From contig JAAYIN010000089.1 in assembly GCA_012523405.1 (NCBI GenBank), forward strand, positions 1 to 43,176: 43,176 nucleotides of DNA, written 5' to 3'. Position 1 is the stretch's first letter. Each line of letters begins with the position of its first letter. A model generated the notes under the pieces. It ran no database searches. It had not been told where the DNA came from and was given only the letters and a program-made list of their open reading frames with translations. Shown in pieces: positions 1 to 8,215 of the stretch. The position numbers were made by a program, and so were the translations under genes. The DNA is from Clostridiales bacterium (GTDB taxonomy: Bacteria; Bacillota; Clostridia; Christensenellales; Aristaeellaceae).

Positions 1-306
1 GTCCATGGCACGAATCAGAGGCTCTTTCTTGAAGAAATCGCCATCTAAAATATCTTTAGTGATGCGGGTTAGTTCCTGATAGACAATGCGGCCGGCACCG
101 ATGTTTAGGTGACCTACTTCACTATTGCCCATCTGTCCGTCCGGCAGACCAACATCCATGCCGCTTGCGCCAAGCTGAGTATGAGGGTATTTTGCCATAA
201 ATGCATCGATTTTGGGGGTTCCTTGTTGATAAATCGCGTTACCTTCATGGGCAGGATTGATACCAAAACCATCCATGATGATAAGCGCCGTCATGGTTTT
301 ATCCAT
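1..306 (-). CDS. gpmI: 2,3-bisphosphoglycerate-independent phosphoglycerate mutase, N-terminal part (cut by left edge)
   Basis: Interconverts 3- and 2-phosphoglycerate in cytosolic glycolysis. The first 102 codons are in the window and the rest lies off the left edge. The protein starts [15 protein letters not shown], with the metal-binding Asp at residue 12. The segment [17 protein letters not shown] at 58-73 holds the phosphorylated active-site Ser62 of the alkaline-phosphatase superfamily. The ATG at 306 follows an AAGGAG ribosome binding site. The gene lies 19 bp downstream of tpiA and is the last visible gene of the cggR-pgk-tpiA-gpmI transcription unit. The reading frame is open to the window edge, so the truncation is an edge effect, not a broken gene. 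The family assignment is firm. Confidence 0.95.
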   Translation of the reverse strand, partial: MDKTMTALIIMDGFGINPAHEGNAIYQQGTPKIDAFMAKYPHTQLGASGMDVGLPDGQMGNSEVGHLNIGAGRIVYQELTRITKDILDGDFFKKEPLIRAMD

Positions 307-325
307 ACTATTTGTTTGCTCCTTC

Positions 326-1078
326 TTACTTGTTGTACATTACAACTGCTGTGAAATCGGGTGCCTTCAAAGAAGCGCCGCCAATCAAACCGCCGTCGAT
401 TTCTGGCTGAGACATCAAACCCTTGACATTGCCCGGGTTCATGCTTCCGCCGTATTGGATGCGAACAGCGTCGCTGACGTTCTTGCCATACTTGCGCTCG
501 ATCGCACCGCGGATCACGCCGATGGTTTCGTTTGCTTGCTCATCGGTAGCCACAAGGCCTGTGCCGATTGCCCAAACGGGCTCGTATGCAACAACAACAT
601 CCTTTACCTGATCGCCCGATAGACCGTTAAGACCGATCAAGGTCTGGTATTCTACGATTGCATTGGTATAGCTATTTTCACGCTCGTCCTTGAGCTCGCC
701 AACGCAAAGCAGCGGAATAAGACCTGCTTCAACAGCAGCCAAAACGCGCTGGTTGACCGTCTTGTCAGTCTCGCCAAAATATTGACGGCGCTCACTATGA
801 CCAATCACAACGTATTCAACGCCGCAAGCCTTGAGCATGTCAGCGCTTAGCTCGCCGGTATATGCACCGCTTTTTGCAAAGTGGACATTCTGTGCACCAA
901 GCTTTACATTGGTGCCAGCTACTGCTTCTTTAACTGCTGCAAAATCCACAGCAGGAACGCATACAACTACGTCGCAATCTGCGTCCTTCACCATGGGCAC
1001 AAGTGCGCTCACGAGCTCGCGAGCTTCATCGGGGGTCTTATTCATCTTCCAGTTTCCTGCAATAATCGGTTTACGCAT
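326..1078 (-). CDS. tpiA: triosephosphate isomerase
   Basis: Interconverts dihydroxyacetone phosphate and glyceraldehyde 3-phosphate. The 250-residue length is standard for this TIM barrel. Visible motifs are GNWKMN at 8-13 (substrate lysine K11), VIGHSERRQ at 91-99 (electrophilic His94), [11 protein letters not shown] at 164-174 (catalytic Glu166 and the mobile loop), and the phosphate-binding YGGSMNPGN near the C-terminus. I chose the ATG at 1078 because it begins the canonical [13 protein letters not shown] and follows an AAAGAGGT site; an ATG 36 bases upstream would only add residues with no homology to the family. A 99 bp spacer with a GC-rich hairpin separates it from pgk upstream. Confidence 0.97.
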   Translation of the reverse strand: MRKPIIAGNWKMNKTPDEARELVSALVPMVKDADCDVVVCVPAVDFAAVKEAVAGTNVKLGAQNVHFAKSGAYTGELSADMLKACGVEYVVIGHSERRQYFGETDKTVNQRVLAAVEAGLIPLLCVGELKDERENSYTNAIVEYQTLIGLNGLSGDQVKDVVVAYEPVWAIGTGLVATDEQANETIGVIRGAIERKYGKNVSDAVRIQYGGSMNPGNVKGLMSQPEIDGGLIGGASLKAPDFTAVVMYNK

Positions 1079-1138
1079 ATTATAGTACCTCTTTCTTTGC
1101 CTTGAGCACATCAAAGCACACTAATTTGTACAATAGTA

Positions 1139-1168
1139 TGCGCAGGCCACCATCAAGCAGCCTGCGCA
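1139..1168 (-). other. intergenic hairpin between pgk and tpiA
   Basis: A perfect 9-bp inverted repeat (TGCGCAGGC / GCCTGCGCA) with a 12-nt loop lies in the 99-bp pgk-tpiA spacer. No T-tract follows on the minus strand, so it does not look like an intrinsic terminator. It could be a processing or stability element that sets pgk and tpiA message levels separately (inference). Confidence 0.5.
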
Positions 1169-1177
1169 AAATCATTC

Positions 1178-2365
1178 TTACTTTTCGTTCAAAGCTGCAA
1201 CGCCAGGAAGGATCTTGCCTTCGAGGAACTCTAGGCTTGCACCGCCGCCTGTTGATACATGGGTTACTTTATCAGCAAAGCCCATCTGCTCAACAGCTGC
1301 TGCGCTATCGCCGCCGCCGATGATCGTAACGCCGTCGCACTCTGCCATTGCTTTTGCAATTTCACGGGTGCCTTCAGCGAAGTTTTCAAATTCAAATACG
1401 CCCATTGGACCATTCCAGATCACTGTTCCAGCATTGGCGATTTCGTTTGCAAAGATAACACGGGTCTTAGGACCGATATCCATGCCTTCGAATCCATCTG
1501 GAATCTCCTTGGAATGAACGGTAATGCGCATTGCGTCATTGGAGAATTTATCGCCCGCTTCGTTATCAACAGGAAGCAGCAGCTTAACCTTCTTCTCCTT
1601 TGCCTTTGCCATCAGCTCTTTTGCAAGCTCAACTTTGTCGGGCTCAAGCAAGCTCTTGCCGATTTCGCCGCCAAGTGCCTTCTGGAAAGTATAGCTCATG
1701 CCGCCGCCGATGATAAGCGTGTCAACCTTTTCAAGTAGGTTGTTAATAACGCCGATCTTATCGCTGACCTTTGCGCCGCCAAGGATGGCAACGAAGGGAC
1801 GAGCAGGATCGTCAAGTGCTTTGCCCATGATGCTAAGCTCTTTGCCGATCAAATAGCCAGCAACAGCAGGTGTCAGCAAGTGAGCAACGCCTTCAGTGGA
1901 AGCATGTGCGCGGTGAGCAGTACCAAAAGCGTCGTTTACATAAACTTCTGCCAAGGATGCAAGTTCCTTGGAGAATTCCACGTCGTTCTTCTCCTCTTCC
2001 TTATGGAAGCGGACATTTTCAAGAAGCATTACGTCGCCGTCATTGAGCTCAGAAGCCAATTTCTTTGCAGAAGGTCCGATAACATCCTCAGCCATCTTCA
2101 CATCTGTAGCGAGTAGTTGGCTCAAACGAGCAGCAACGGGCTTCAAGGAATACTTCATGTTGAATTCGCCCTTTGGACGACCAAGATGAGAGCATAGGAT
2201 GATTTTTGCGCCATGCTCCATTAGGTACTTAATGGTGGGCATTGCGCCGCGCAGACGGTTTTCATCAGTAATTACCTTGTTTTCGTCCATGGGTACGTTA
2301 AAATCGCAACGGACAAGCACTTTTTTCCCAGTTACCTGAATGTCCTCAATGGTTTTCTTAGCCAT
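1178..2365 (-). CDS. pgk: phosphoglycerate kinase
   Basis: Transfers the acyl phosphate of 1,3-bisphosphoglycerate to ADP. The 395-residue length is normal for bacterial PGK. The N-terminal substrate domain shows [14 protein letters not shown] near residues 16-29 and [11 protein letters not shown], with the basic-patch segments CSHLGRPKG and [12 protein letters not shown]. The C-terminal nucleotide domain shows [12 protein letters not shown] and the terminal [11 protein letters not shown]...STGGGASLE signature. The ATG at 2365 follows AAGGAG by 8 nt; a GTG 9 bases upstream would sit inside that site. The gene follows cggR by 43 bp. In many Bacillota gap lies between cggR and pgk, but here there is no room for it. 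Confidence 0.97.
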   Translation of the reverse strand: MAKKTIEDIQVTGKKVLVRCDFNVPMDENKVITDENRLRGAMPTIKYLMEHGAKIILCSHLGRPKGEFNMKYSLKPVAARLSQLLATDVKMAEDVIGPSAKKLASELNDGDVMLLENVRFHKEEEKNDVEFSKELASLAEVYVNDAFGTAHRAHASTEGVAHLLTPAVAGYLIGKELSIMGKALDDPARPFVAILGGAKVSDKIGVINNLLEKVDTLIIGGGMSYTFQKALGGEIGKSLLEPDKVELAKELMAKAKEKKVKLLLPVDNEAGDKFSNDAMRITVHSKEIPDGFEGMDIGPKTRVIFANEIANAGTVIWNGPMGVFEFENFAEGTREIAKAMAECDGVTIIGGGDSAAAVEQMGFADKVTHVSTGGGASLEFLEGKILPGVAALNEK

Positions 2366-2408
2366 AATGCACACTCCTTAATCGTTTGGATCTATTATTG
2401 CAAAGCCC

Positions 2409-3458
2409 TTATTCTTGGGCGAGCAAACTTTGGTTAGGGGGTAAGTTTAGAATAGCTCTTGCCGCCCCCTCATCGGTGACAAGCATTGCGTGGGGTCGAT
2501 ACTTCATAACGGCAATAATTGCTTGGGCTTTTCTTGTGCCAGCCGCCACTGCAATCATCGCACAATTTGGCTTTAGCGCACCAAGATCATGCGCCACCGT
2601 TGATGCGGAATAGACAAGCTTTCCCGTTTTGTCAAAGTAACAGCCATACGCTTCGGCGACTGCGCCTTTGCGCATAACCTCTGCTTCAATAGAGGAAGGT
2701 AGCTGCCTTTTTTGCGCCATTTCATCCGCACGGCCGATGCCATGCAAGACAACATCCGCGCGTTCAAGCAGCGCAAGGGTTTCATCAATCTCTTTGAGCT
2801 TGCGCATTTCAGTCAGTGCTTGCTCATCAAGGTGATCGGGCAGATGCATCAGCCTGTGATGTCCGCCAAGACGCTTAGCAATCTCGCTCGCTACAGTGTT
2901 CGCCTGTGTTTCAAGCGCTCTGCCAATGCCGCCTCTTGCAGGTACTACCATGATGTTCATCGGCGTTCCCTGCGCAACAGAAAAGGCCACTTCATGAATG
3001 GTTGACCCGCCTGTTACTGCTAAAGTAGAACCACTTTGCAAAAAGCTTCTGATTCTTCCCGCCGTACTTCGTCCAACTTCGTGAAGCACATGATCATCAA
3101 GATCCGCATCCCCCGCAACCACACATACCTTAGGTACGTTTAGCAGCTTGGATAATGCTGTCTCCAGCTTTGTTAGACCTCGTAAATCACGGCTAAATCG
3201 CCGTGCCATCGGCAGTATGTCGTTTGCTCTTGCAGTGAGGCTCATGCCTGCTGCATCCAGCGATACCAGCCCATGTTCCTTTAGCAATGAAGCGACGGTT
3301 CTTATCTCGCGTTCGGGAATGTTGAGCCTTGTTGCAAGCAATCGCCTACCCACGGGTTGCAGTGCGCCAATGCGTTCCAAAACCAACGCCCGACGTTCGA
3401 TTTGTTGCGCCAAATCAGGTGCCAATTTCTGCATCAGGGTGAAATAATCATCCTGCAT
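2409..3458 (-). CDS. cggR: central glycolytic genes regulator, SorC/DeoR family
   Basis: Sugar-phosphate-responsive repressor of glycolytic genes; in Bacillus subtilis the effector is fructose-1,6-bisphosphate. The 349-residue protein has an N-terminal winged helix (residues 12-75, including QPVGRRLLATRLNIPEREIR) and a C-terminal SorC sugar-binding domain with GGSTIHEVA and a run of GIGRADEM-type glycines. I chose the ATG at 3458: it follows GGAGTGAGG and its N-terminus matches the start of B. subtilis CggR as I remember it. Upstream starts at 3515 and 3494 would place coding sequence over the promoter and operator. It heads the operon containing pgk, tpiA and gpmI and probably represses its own promoter. 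Confidence 0.93.
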   Translation of the reverse strand: MQDDYFTLMQKLAPDLAQQIERRALVLERIGALQPVGRRLLATRLNIPEREIRTVASLLKEHGLVSLDAAGMSLTARANDILPMARRFSRDLRGLTKLETALSKLLNVPKVCVVAGDADLDDHVLHEVGRSTAGRIRSFLQSGSTLAVTGGSTIHEVAFSVAQGTPMNIMVVPARGGIGRALETQANTVASEIAKRLGGHHRLMHLPDHLDEQALTEMRKLKEIDETLALLERADVVLHGIGRADEMAQKRQLPSSIEAEVMRKGAVAEAYGCYFDKTGKLVYSASTVAHDLGALKPNCAMIAVAAGTRKAQAIIAVMKYRPHAMLVTDEGAARAILNLPPNQSLLAQE

Positions 3459-3475
3459 AGCCTCACTCCAGTTGG

Positions 3476-3510
3476 GTCGTTTTTTGTCCCGCATGACAAA
3501 TTTTATCCCG
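3476..3510 (-). promoter_or_regulatory. putative CggR operator (direct repeat)
   Basis: On the minus strand CGGGAT-N6-TGTC-N3-CGGGAC-N6-CGAC lies between the -10 box and the cggR start. It closely resembles the tandem CGGGAC-N6-TGTC operator known for B. subtilis CggR, with a 19-nt instead of about 20-nt repeat period. The position, just downstream of the -10, suits autorepression. The link to CggR is by motif resemblance and context. Confidence 0.7.
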
Positions 3511-3516
3511 CTCATG

Positions 3517-3545
3517 ATTATACAACATTCAAGAATAACCCGCAA
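3517..3545 (-). promoter_or_regulatory. sigma-A-type promoter of the cggR-pgk-tpiA-gpmI operon
   Basis: The -10 TATAAT (3517-3522) is perfect. It is preceded by a 17-bp spacer and a weak -35 TTGCGG (3540-3545). The CggR-like repeats begin 6 bp downstream of the -10. Confidence 0.7.
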
Positions 3546-3648
3546 CCCTTTTTGATATTTTCTTCACAATATTCATATCATTCTTCAGTTACTGGCATCA
3601 TCAATTGAACTTTTGCTGCATACTATGCATTATAAGGAGTGAACTACT

Positions 3649-3912
3649 ATGCTTCAAATGTTGTTAATTATGACCGGATTTGCAATACTCATCGGTATCC
3701 TTTGGTTCTTAACCATGCGCGCAACACCTAAAAAAGGAATGATGCGTGTCATTGAGCATATTTGCATGGGGATCATCCTATGCTACCTTTGCAGTGCATT
3801 TTTATCACCTTTGGGCATTCATTTTGTGGATGGTCCCATATCCGCACTATCCGCCGGCTATTTAGGTCTGCCAGGCGTAGCGCTGTCAGCCATTGCGCAG
3901 CTGTGGCCTTAA
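3649..3912 (+). CDS. bofA: BofA-like pro-sigma-K processing inhibitor
   Basis: Small membrane protein of 87 residues. In B. subtilis BofA sits in the outer forespore membrane and holds the SpoIVFB protease inactive until the sigma-K checkpoint. The sequence has two hydrophobic segments (about 5-24 and 38-55). The C-terminal block SPLGIHFVDGPISALSAGYL (53-72) followed by GLPGVALSA matches the family pattern LGIH-x-N-x-TA-x-G-LGIPG-x-A. The start follows AAGGAG by 9 nt. It is divergent from cggR and converges with thiI, the stop codons being 1 nt apart with no terminator between them. Together with SpoIIP it suggests a spore-forming ancestry. Partner proteins SpoIVFA/FB are not in the window. 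Confidence 0.85.
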   Translation: MLQMLLIMTGFAILIGILWFLTMRATPKKGMMRVIEHICMGIILCYLCSAFLSPLGIHFVDGPISALSAGYLGLPGVALSAIAQLWP

Positions 3913-3913
3913 C

Positions 3914-5059
3914 TTACAGATCAACAACTTCGGTATTCTCAATCGCAGCAGCGATGAGCGCCTCAGAATCAAGTTTGCTTTCGCCATCTAGAATGATATC
4001 CATCTTAGGCTTTGTTGCCGGATGGCGAGGGGTGAACACCGTACAGCAATCTTCAAAGGGCAGACTTGACGTTTCATAAGTGTCTATCTTTAGGGCTATG
4101 TCGATAATCTCCTGTTTATCAAAACCAATCACCGGTCTGAAAACAGGGAGCTCGGTCACAGAATCGGTGCAGCTGAGTGCGTGCATGGTTTGGCTTGCGA
4201 CCTGACCGATGCTCTCGCCTGTAATTAGTGCCTGTGAGTGCTCTCTTTTGGCGATCTGATCAGCAATACGCATCATATATCTGCGCATAATAATCGTCGT
4301 ATAGTCCTCATGGCATTTCTCGTGAATCTGCATTTGAATGTCCGTAAAAGGTACCACATGCACTCGAATGCCGCAAAGGCTCTCGCTTAGGATGCGAGCA
4401 AGATCGAGTACTTTTTCCTTTGCACGTTCGCTTGTATAAGGAAACGAATGAAAGTGAACAGCGTCTACTTTTACGCCGCGTTTTGCGATCATCCAGCCTG
4501 CCACAGGGCTATCAATGCCGCCCGAAAGCAAGAGGGTTGCACGTCCGTTTGTTCCAACCGGCATACCGCCTACCGCTAAAATCGGTTTGGTATACAGATA
4601 GGCTTGGTCACGGATTTCAACGGAAAGCACGACCTCAGGCTTGCGAACATCCACTTTCAGATTGGGCAGATGCTCAATCAAATAATAGCCGATCTCGCCG
4701 TTGATTTTGGGAGAATCCATCGGATAGCGCTTATCGCTCCTGCGGGCGCTCACTTTGAATGTTCCATTGTGATCCTTCATCAGTTCAGCAGCCTGCACGC
4801 AAATTGCTTCAAAATCATCCTTAGGCATTTCGATTGCACGACATACGCTGTGCACCCCAAATACCTTCGTCACGCGGCGGATGGCTTCGTCCATATCCCC
4901 CACATCGCTGACGTAAACTCGACCGTCACTCAGCCATGTATGGCCGCCAACCTCTTTCACCGCCGAACGCACGCGCTCTACGAGCATGCGTAAAAAATGG
5001 GGCCTGTTAAGCCCCTTCAAAAATATTTCACCAAAGCGAACCTGCAAAACTTCACGCAA
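3914..5059 (-). CDS. thiI: tRNA 4-thiouridine sulfurtransferase ThiI
   Basis: Adenylates U8 of tRNA and inserts sulfur to make 4-thiouridine. The 381-residue protein has an N-terminal ferredoxin-like plus THUMP region (about 1-165), then a PP-loop ATPase with SGGIDSP at 179-185. The near-C-terminal DCCTVFTPRHP carries the catalytic cysteine. It lacks the rhodanese domain of E. coli ThiI, as is usual in Gram-positives, where the cysteine desulfurase passes sulfur directly. The start is TTG at 5059, 8 nt after AGGAGG; no ATG fits. It is the last gene of the long minus-strand run and lies 15 bp after the cysteine desulfurase, its likely sulfur donor. Confidence 0.95.
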   Translation of the reverse strand: MREVLQVRFGEIFLKGLNRPHFLRMLVERVRSAVKEVGGHTWLSDGRVYVSDVGDMDEAIRRVTKVFGVHSVCRAIEMPKDDFEAICVQAAELMKDHNGTFKVSARRSDKRYPMDSPKINGEIGYYLIEHLPNLKVDVRKPEVVLSVEIRDQAYLYTKPILAVGGMPVGTNGRATLLLSGGIDSPVAGWMIAKRGVKVDAVHFHSFPYTSERAKEKVLDLARILSESLCGIRVHVVPFTDIQMQIHEKCHEDYTTIIMRRYMMRIADQIAKREHSQALITGESIGQVASQTMHALSCTDSVTELPVFRPVIGFDKQEIIDIALKIDTYETSSLPFEDCCTVFTPRHPATKPKMDIILDGESKLDSEALIAAAIENTEVVDL

Positions 5060-5074
5060 AGGGTATGCCTCCTT

Positions 5075-6229
5075 CTATCTCCGTTTGAATTTACGGAGCA
5101 TCTGAACATGTTTTATGATTTGATCTGCCGTATAGATCATTTCTTCTTGTGTGTTACTTGGACAAAAGCTGATACGTATCGCGCTGTCCATCACTTCTGG
5201 ACTTTGCTTCATGGCCGTTAGGACCACGGAGCGCTTTCCCTTTTTGGAGGAACAGGCAGAACCCGTACCCACGCATATGCCATCGCCTTCCAGCGCATGC
5301 AATAGCGTTTCAGCCCGCACTGGCGGGAATGCAACGCTTAAAATATGCCCTGCACTGTTTTTGTCATCAACAGGAAGTCCGATCACGGTGGTTTCCGCAA
5401 GCGCGGCAGTTAGTAGCTCGTGCAGCTTTACCTTCAGGCTTCGCATATGCGCTGCCCCATCCTTAGGGTAATGCATCACCGCCGCACGCAAGCCGGCAAT
5501 GCCGGTTGTGTTTTCTGTGCCGCTTCTGATATTCCCTTGCTGACCGCCGCCAAATAGCTGCGGCACAATCCTCAATCCATTTTGAAAAACCAATGCACCA
5601 ACGCCTTTGGGTCCATTGATTTTGTGTCCGCTCAATGCATACGACTGGACGGATAGCTGCTTCATAGAAAAGGGCTCTCTTGCATACCCCTGTACGCCGT
5701 CAACGTGAATAGCGGCTTTAGGCGCAAGCCTATCGCGGAGTTTACAAACCTCATCAATCGGCATGATTACGCCTGTTTCGTTTGATACCTGCATCACGCA
5801 GATCATCTGTACAATTGGCGAAAGCATGGCTTCAAATGCATCCAGATCAATGCTGCCATTGGGTAGCAGCGGGATTTCTTTGGCTGCACATCCGAAGCGT
5901 TTTTCTGCCTCCATACATGTATTTTTGACAGCAGGATGCTCAGCCGCGGAATACAGGATTTCGCCCTTCTCATGATGCGACTGCATATGCCCCATAATCG
6001 CTAGGTTGTTGCTTTCCGTACCACCCGAAGTGAAAATGACATTCTTCTCATTTGCATGCAGACTTTTCGCGATCTCGCGGCATGCTTCCACCATATCACG
6101 CTCTGCATACATGGCAGACGAATAGAGCGCAGAAGGATTATGATAGCCCTCGCGCATGCTTTGTGACATGGCATCAATGACATACTCACTTGGTTTGGTC
6201 GTTGCACTATTATCAAGGTAAACTTGCAT
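5075..6229 (-). CDS. cysteine desulfurase (NifS/IscS family), ThiI partner
   Basis: PLP enzyme converting cysteine to alanine with a persulfide on an active-site cysteine. The 384-residue protein starts MQVYLDNSATT. It shows TSGGTESNNLAI at 67-78, AAEHPA with His98, HVDGVQ with Asp177, SGHKINGPKG with the PLP lysine K203, and GTGSACSSKKG with catalytic C326. No scaffold (iscU) or regulator (iscR) gene is nearby. The pairing with thiI, 15 bp downstream, mirrors the nifZ-thiI arrangement of B. subtilis and argues for a dedicated tRNA thiolation role. The start ATG follows GGAG by about 10 nt and begins 7 bp after the upstream stop. Confidence 0.93.
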   Translation of the reverse strand: MQVYLDNSATTKPSEYVIDAMSQSMREGYHNPSALYSSAMYAERDMVEACREIAKSLHANEKNVIFTSGGTESNNLAIMGHMQSHHEKGEILYSAAEHPAVKNTCMEAEKRFGCAAKEIPLLPNGSIDLDAFEAMLSPIVQMICVMQVSNETGVIMPIDEVCKLRDRLAPKAAIHVDGVQGYAREPFSMKQLSVQSYALSGHKINGPKGVGALVFQNGLRIVPQLFGGGQQGNIRSGTENTTGIAGLRAAVMHYPKDGAAHMRSLKVKLHELLTAALAETTVIGLPVDDKNSAGHILSVAFPPVRAETLLHALEGDGICVGTGSACSSKKGKRSVVLTAMKQSPEVMDSAIRISFCPSNTQEEMIYTADQIIKHVQMLRKFKRR

Positions 6230-6236
6230 TCTTCAT

Positions 6237-6767
6237 TTACTCCTGATAAGCACCGCGCGGAAGATACTTGCGGATCAAAGTAACCAGTTCGTCTGATGGT
6301 TCACATACGATCATCGTTCTGTTGCTTTCCTTCTGATAGTAGAAGAAATAAAGTGCAGCATCACGGTTCAGGAACCAATTTTTACGCTTCAAGCCCTGCA
6401 TATTGATCATCTTGCGGAAGCTATTGCTGTCAACAGGACCGAAAGCTTCTACATTCTGCACGCGCATTGTGCCAAGGCTCTTGCGCTTTTGGTTGTTAAA
6501 TACCTGAGCGAAGTCAAGCTCGCCGTTTGTAAAGGTATACTCATACTCTGTGCGAAGACGATCCTTACGCAAAAATAGAAAGGCTGCGCCGCCAAGCATA
6601 AGGAGTGTCAGCACCAATACAATTACATTAAATTCGCCAAAAAGCAGCGAAATGAGCATCATGCCAAACAACGCCATAACAACCATCATTACATTTGACA
6701 ACATATACAGCACTTCATTAAGCCCTCTGCGCTGTTTGACAACTACTTCTTCCATAAAATGATCCAT
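6237..6767 (-). CDS. conserved two-TM membrane protein, function unknown (possibly DUF6106-type)
   Basis: A 176-residue protein that I cannot assign a function. The N-terminal 16 residues are charged. Two hydrophobic helices follow (about 20-43 and 48-67) with only a short turn between them. A cytosolic domain of about 105 residues, rich in beta and aromatic residues, contains LRTEYEYTFTNGELDFAQVF, and its end has DAALYFFYY and LVTLIRKYLPRG. The layout resembles the DUF6106-type proteins of Clostridia, from memory only. The start follows GGAGG by 7 nt. It sits between a yuiD-like gene and the cysteine desulfurase with short gaps, so it is co-transcribed, but nothing ties it to either pathway. 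Confidence 0.8.
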   Translation of the reverse strand: MDHFMEEVVVKQRRGLNEVLYMLSNVMMVVMALFGMMLISLLFGEFNVIVLVLTLLMLGGAAFLFLRKDRLRTEYEYTFTNGELDFAQVFNNQKRKSLGTMRVQNVEAFGPVDSNSFRKMINMQGLKRKNWFLNRDAALYFFYYQKESNRTMIVCEPSDELVTLIRKYLPRGAYQE

Positions 6768-6782
6768 ATGAATACCTCCATC

Positions 6783-7253
6783 TTATTGAGCTAGAAACAT
6801 GATATAAATACATGAAACTAGAATACCAAGCACTGCACCTGCCGCCACTTCGACCGGCTTGTGCCCTACCAGCTCTTTGAGTTCGTTATCCGAAATAGGT
6901 TTTCCATCAAGCAATGCATCCCTGATGATCTGATTGATGACCGTTGCTTGCCGGCCGGTTTCACGCCGAACGCCTGCCGCATCGTACATAACGATCGTTG
7001 CGAACACCGCACCTAGTGCAAATTCAGTTGTAGCAAAGCCTTTGATTGCACCTACAGTTACCGCAGCCGAAACGACCATTGCTGAGTGGGAACTAGGCAT
7101 GCCGCCCGAACCGTGGAATCGGTGAATATCCCATTCCTTTTCTACAAGATAGTGAATTGGGATTTTCAATGCCTGTGCGACAAACCACCCTATAAACGCA
7201 ACAATAAGGACAGGGTTATGTACTATTTCTAAAACCGAATGCAAGCGAGTCAT
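6783..7253 (-). CDS. divergent PAP2-family membrane protein (YuiD-like)
   Basis: A 156-residue integral membrane protein of the divergent PAP2 family, whose members resemble acid phosphatase/vanadium peroxidase enzymes; no substrate is established. The family features visible are FHGSGGMPSSHSAMVV (45-60), with the SGGMPSSHSA motif that includes the candidate catalytic His, and YDAAGVRRETGRQA (about 89-102). Hydrophobic helices lie at about 13-30, 57-72, 78-90 and 135-153. It lies 36 bp after ispA, a polyprenyl diphosphate synthase, so a role on an isoprenyl phosphate is conceivable but unproven. The ribosome binding site AGGAGAGG lies very close (3-4 nt) to the ATG. Confidence 0.88.
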   Translation of the reverse strand: MTRLHSVLEIVHNPVLIVAFIGWFVAQALKIPIHYLVEKEWDIHRFHGSGGMPSSHSAMVVSAAVTVGAIKGFATTEFALGAVFATIVMYDAAGVRRETGRQATVINQIIRDALLDGKPISDNELKELVGHKPVEVAAGAVLGILVSCIYIMFLAQ

Positions 7254-7289
7254 CCTCTCCTAGTTGAATGCCTATTTATCATACAACAT

Positions 7290-8213
7290 TCACATCGTGC
7301 GTACAAGGGTTTGCTTGGCTAAGTTGGACAGAAAATCCGCTTTTTCTCCGAAACAGGAAAGCGCATTGACCGCATGATCAATTGCTTCTTTCGCGTCCTC
7401 GCGTGATTTTTCCGTGCCAAAAACCGTTGGCCAAGTCATTTTTCCGCGCTGCACATCCATTCCCGTTTCCTTGCCCAACGTCACTGCATCGCCTTCCAGA
7501 TCGAGTAAATCGTCAACGATTTGGAATGCACATCCAACATTTTGTCCATAAACGCGTCCAGCTTCGATCATTTCGTCACTCGCACCTGCGAGCATGAGTC
7601 CAGCCACAAGCGGTGCGGTAAACAGATCGGCAGTTTTATGCAAATGAATATAGCGAACGCTTTGGGGGGTTGGCTCGTGACCTTCCAGCTTCACATCCAG
7701 CGTCTGCCCAGCGATCATGCCGCGTACGCCTGCACGCATTGCCATCTCTCGCGTTGCTCTGAGTGCATTTTTGGGATCAGCATCCGAAATGGGCGCGCAA
7801 AGCATGGTTTCATAAGCAAAGTTGAGAAGTCCATCACCTGCCAGAATCGCCATATCCTCGCCATAAACCAAATGATTTGTTGGTTTTCCGCGGCGAAGTG
7901 CATCATTATCCATCGCAGGCAGATCATCGTGGATCAGCGAGTAAGTATGGATCATTTCAAGCGCGCATGCAAAAGGAAGCGCACTTTCCCAATCTTCCTT
8001 GACCATGTGATAGGCTGCCAAAAGCATGATGGGGCGAAGGCGTTTGCTTGGCAGCACAAGGCTGTAGCGCATGCTGCTTCGAAGCGGCTGAGGAATCGTC
8101 CCCTCATCAGGGCTTGCACAATCAGGCTGCGTAATCGGCGCTTCCTGCTCTTGATGCAAAAAAGGATTGTTTGCAAGTGCATTTTCAACTGCATCACGAT
8201 AGGCATTCATCAT
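7290..8213 (-). CDS. ispA: polyprenyl (farnesyl/geranylgeranyl) diphosphate synthase
   Basis: Condenses isopentenyl diphosphate with allylic diphosphates to make C15/C20 prenyl chains for quinones and undecaprenyl carriers. The 307-residue all-helical protein has the first aspartate-rich motif DDLPAMD at 96-102 and the second, DDLLDLEGD, near 235. The usual GGKRLRP of the substrate pocket reads PSKRLRP at 55-61, so the glycines are replaced but the lysine and arginines are kept. The N-terminus is about 20 residues longer than in E. coli IspA. The ATG is 2 nt after the xseB stop. The xseA-xseB-ispA order is common in bacteria; a dxs gene often follows but is absent here. Chain length cannot be fixed by eye. 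Confidence 0.92.
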   Translation of the reverse strand: MMNAYRDAVENALANNPFLHQEQEAPITQPDCASPDEGTIPQPLRSSMRYSLVLPSKRLRPIMLLAAYHMVKEDWESALPFACALEMIHTYSLIHDDLPAMDNDALRRGKPTNHLVYGEDMAILAGDGLLNFAYETMLCAPISDADPKNALRATREMAMRAGVRGMIAGQTLDVKLEGHEPTPQSVRYIHLHKTADLFTAPLVAGLMLAGASDEMIEAGRVYGQNVGCAFQIVDDLLDLEGDAVTLGKETGMDVQRGKMTWPTVFGTEKSREDAKEAIDHAVNALSCFGEKADFLSNLAKQTLVRTM

Positions 8214-8215
8214 GG

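Noticed and set aside
2409-3545. Longer cggR starting at the 3545 end of the open frame
   Set aside because: That start would put the promoter and operator inside the coding sequence; the 3458 ATG has the ribosome binding site and matches known CggR length.
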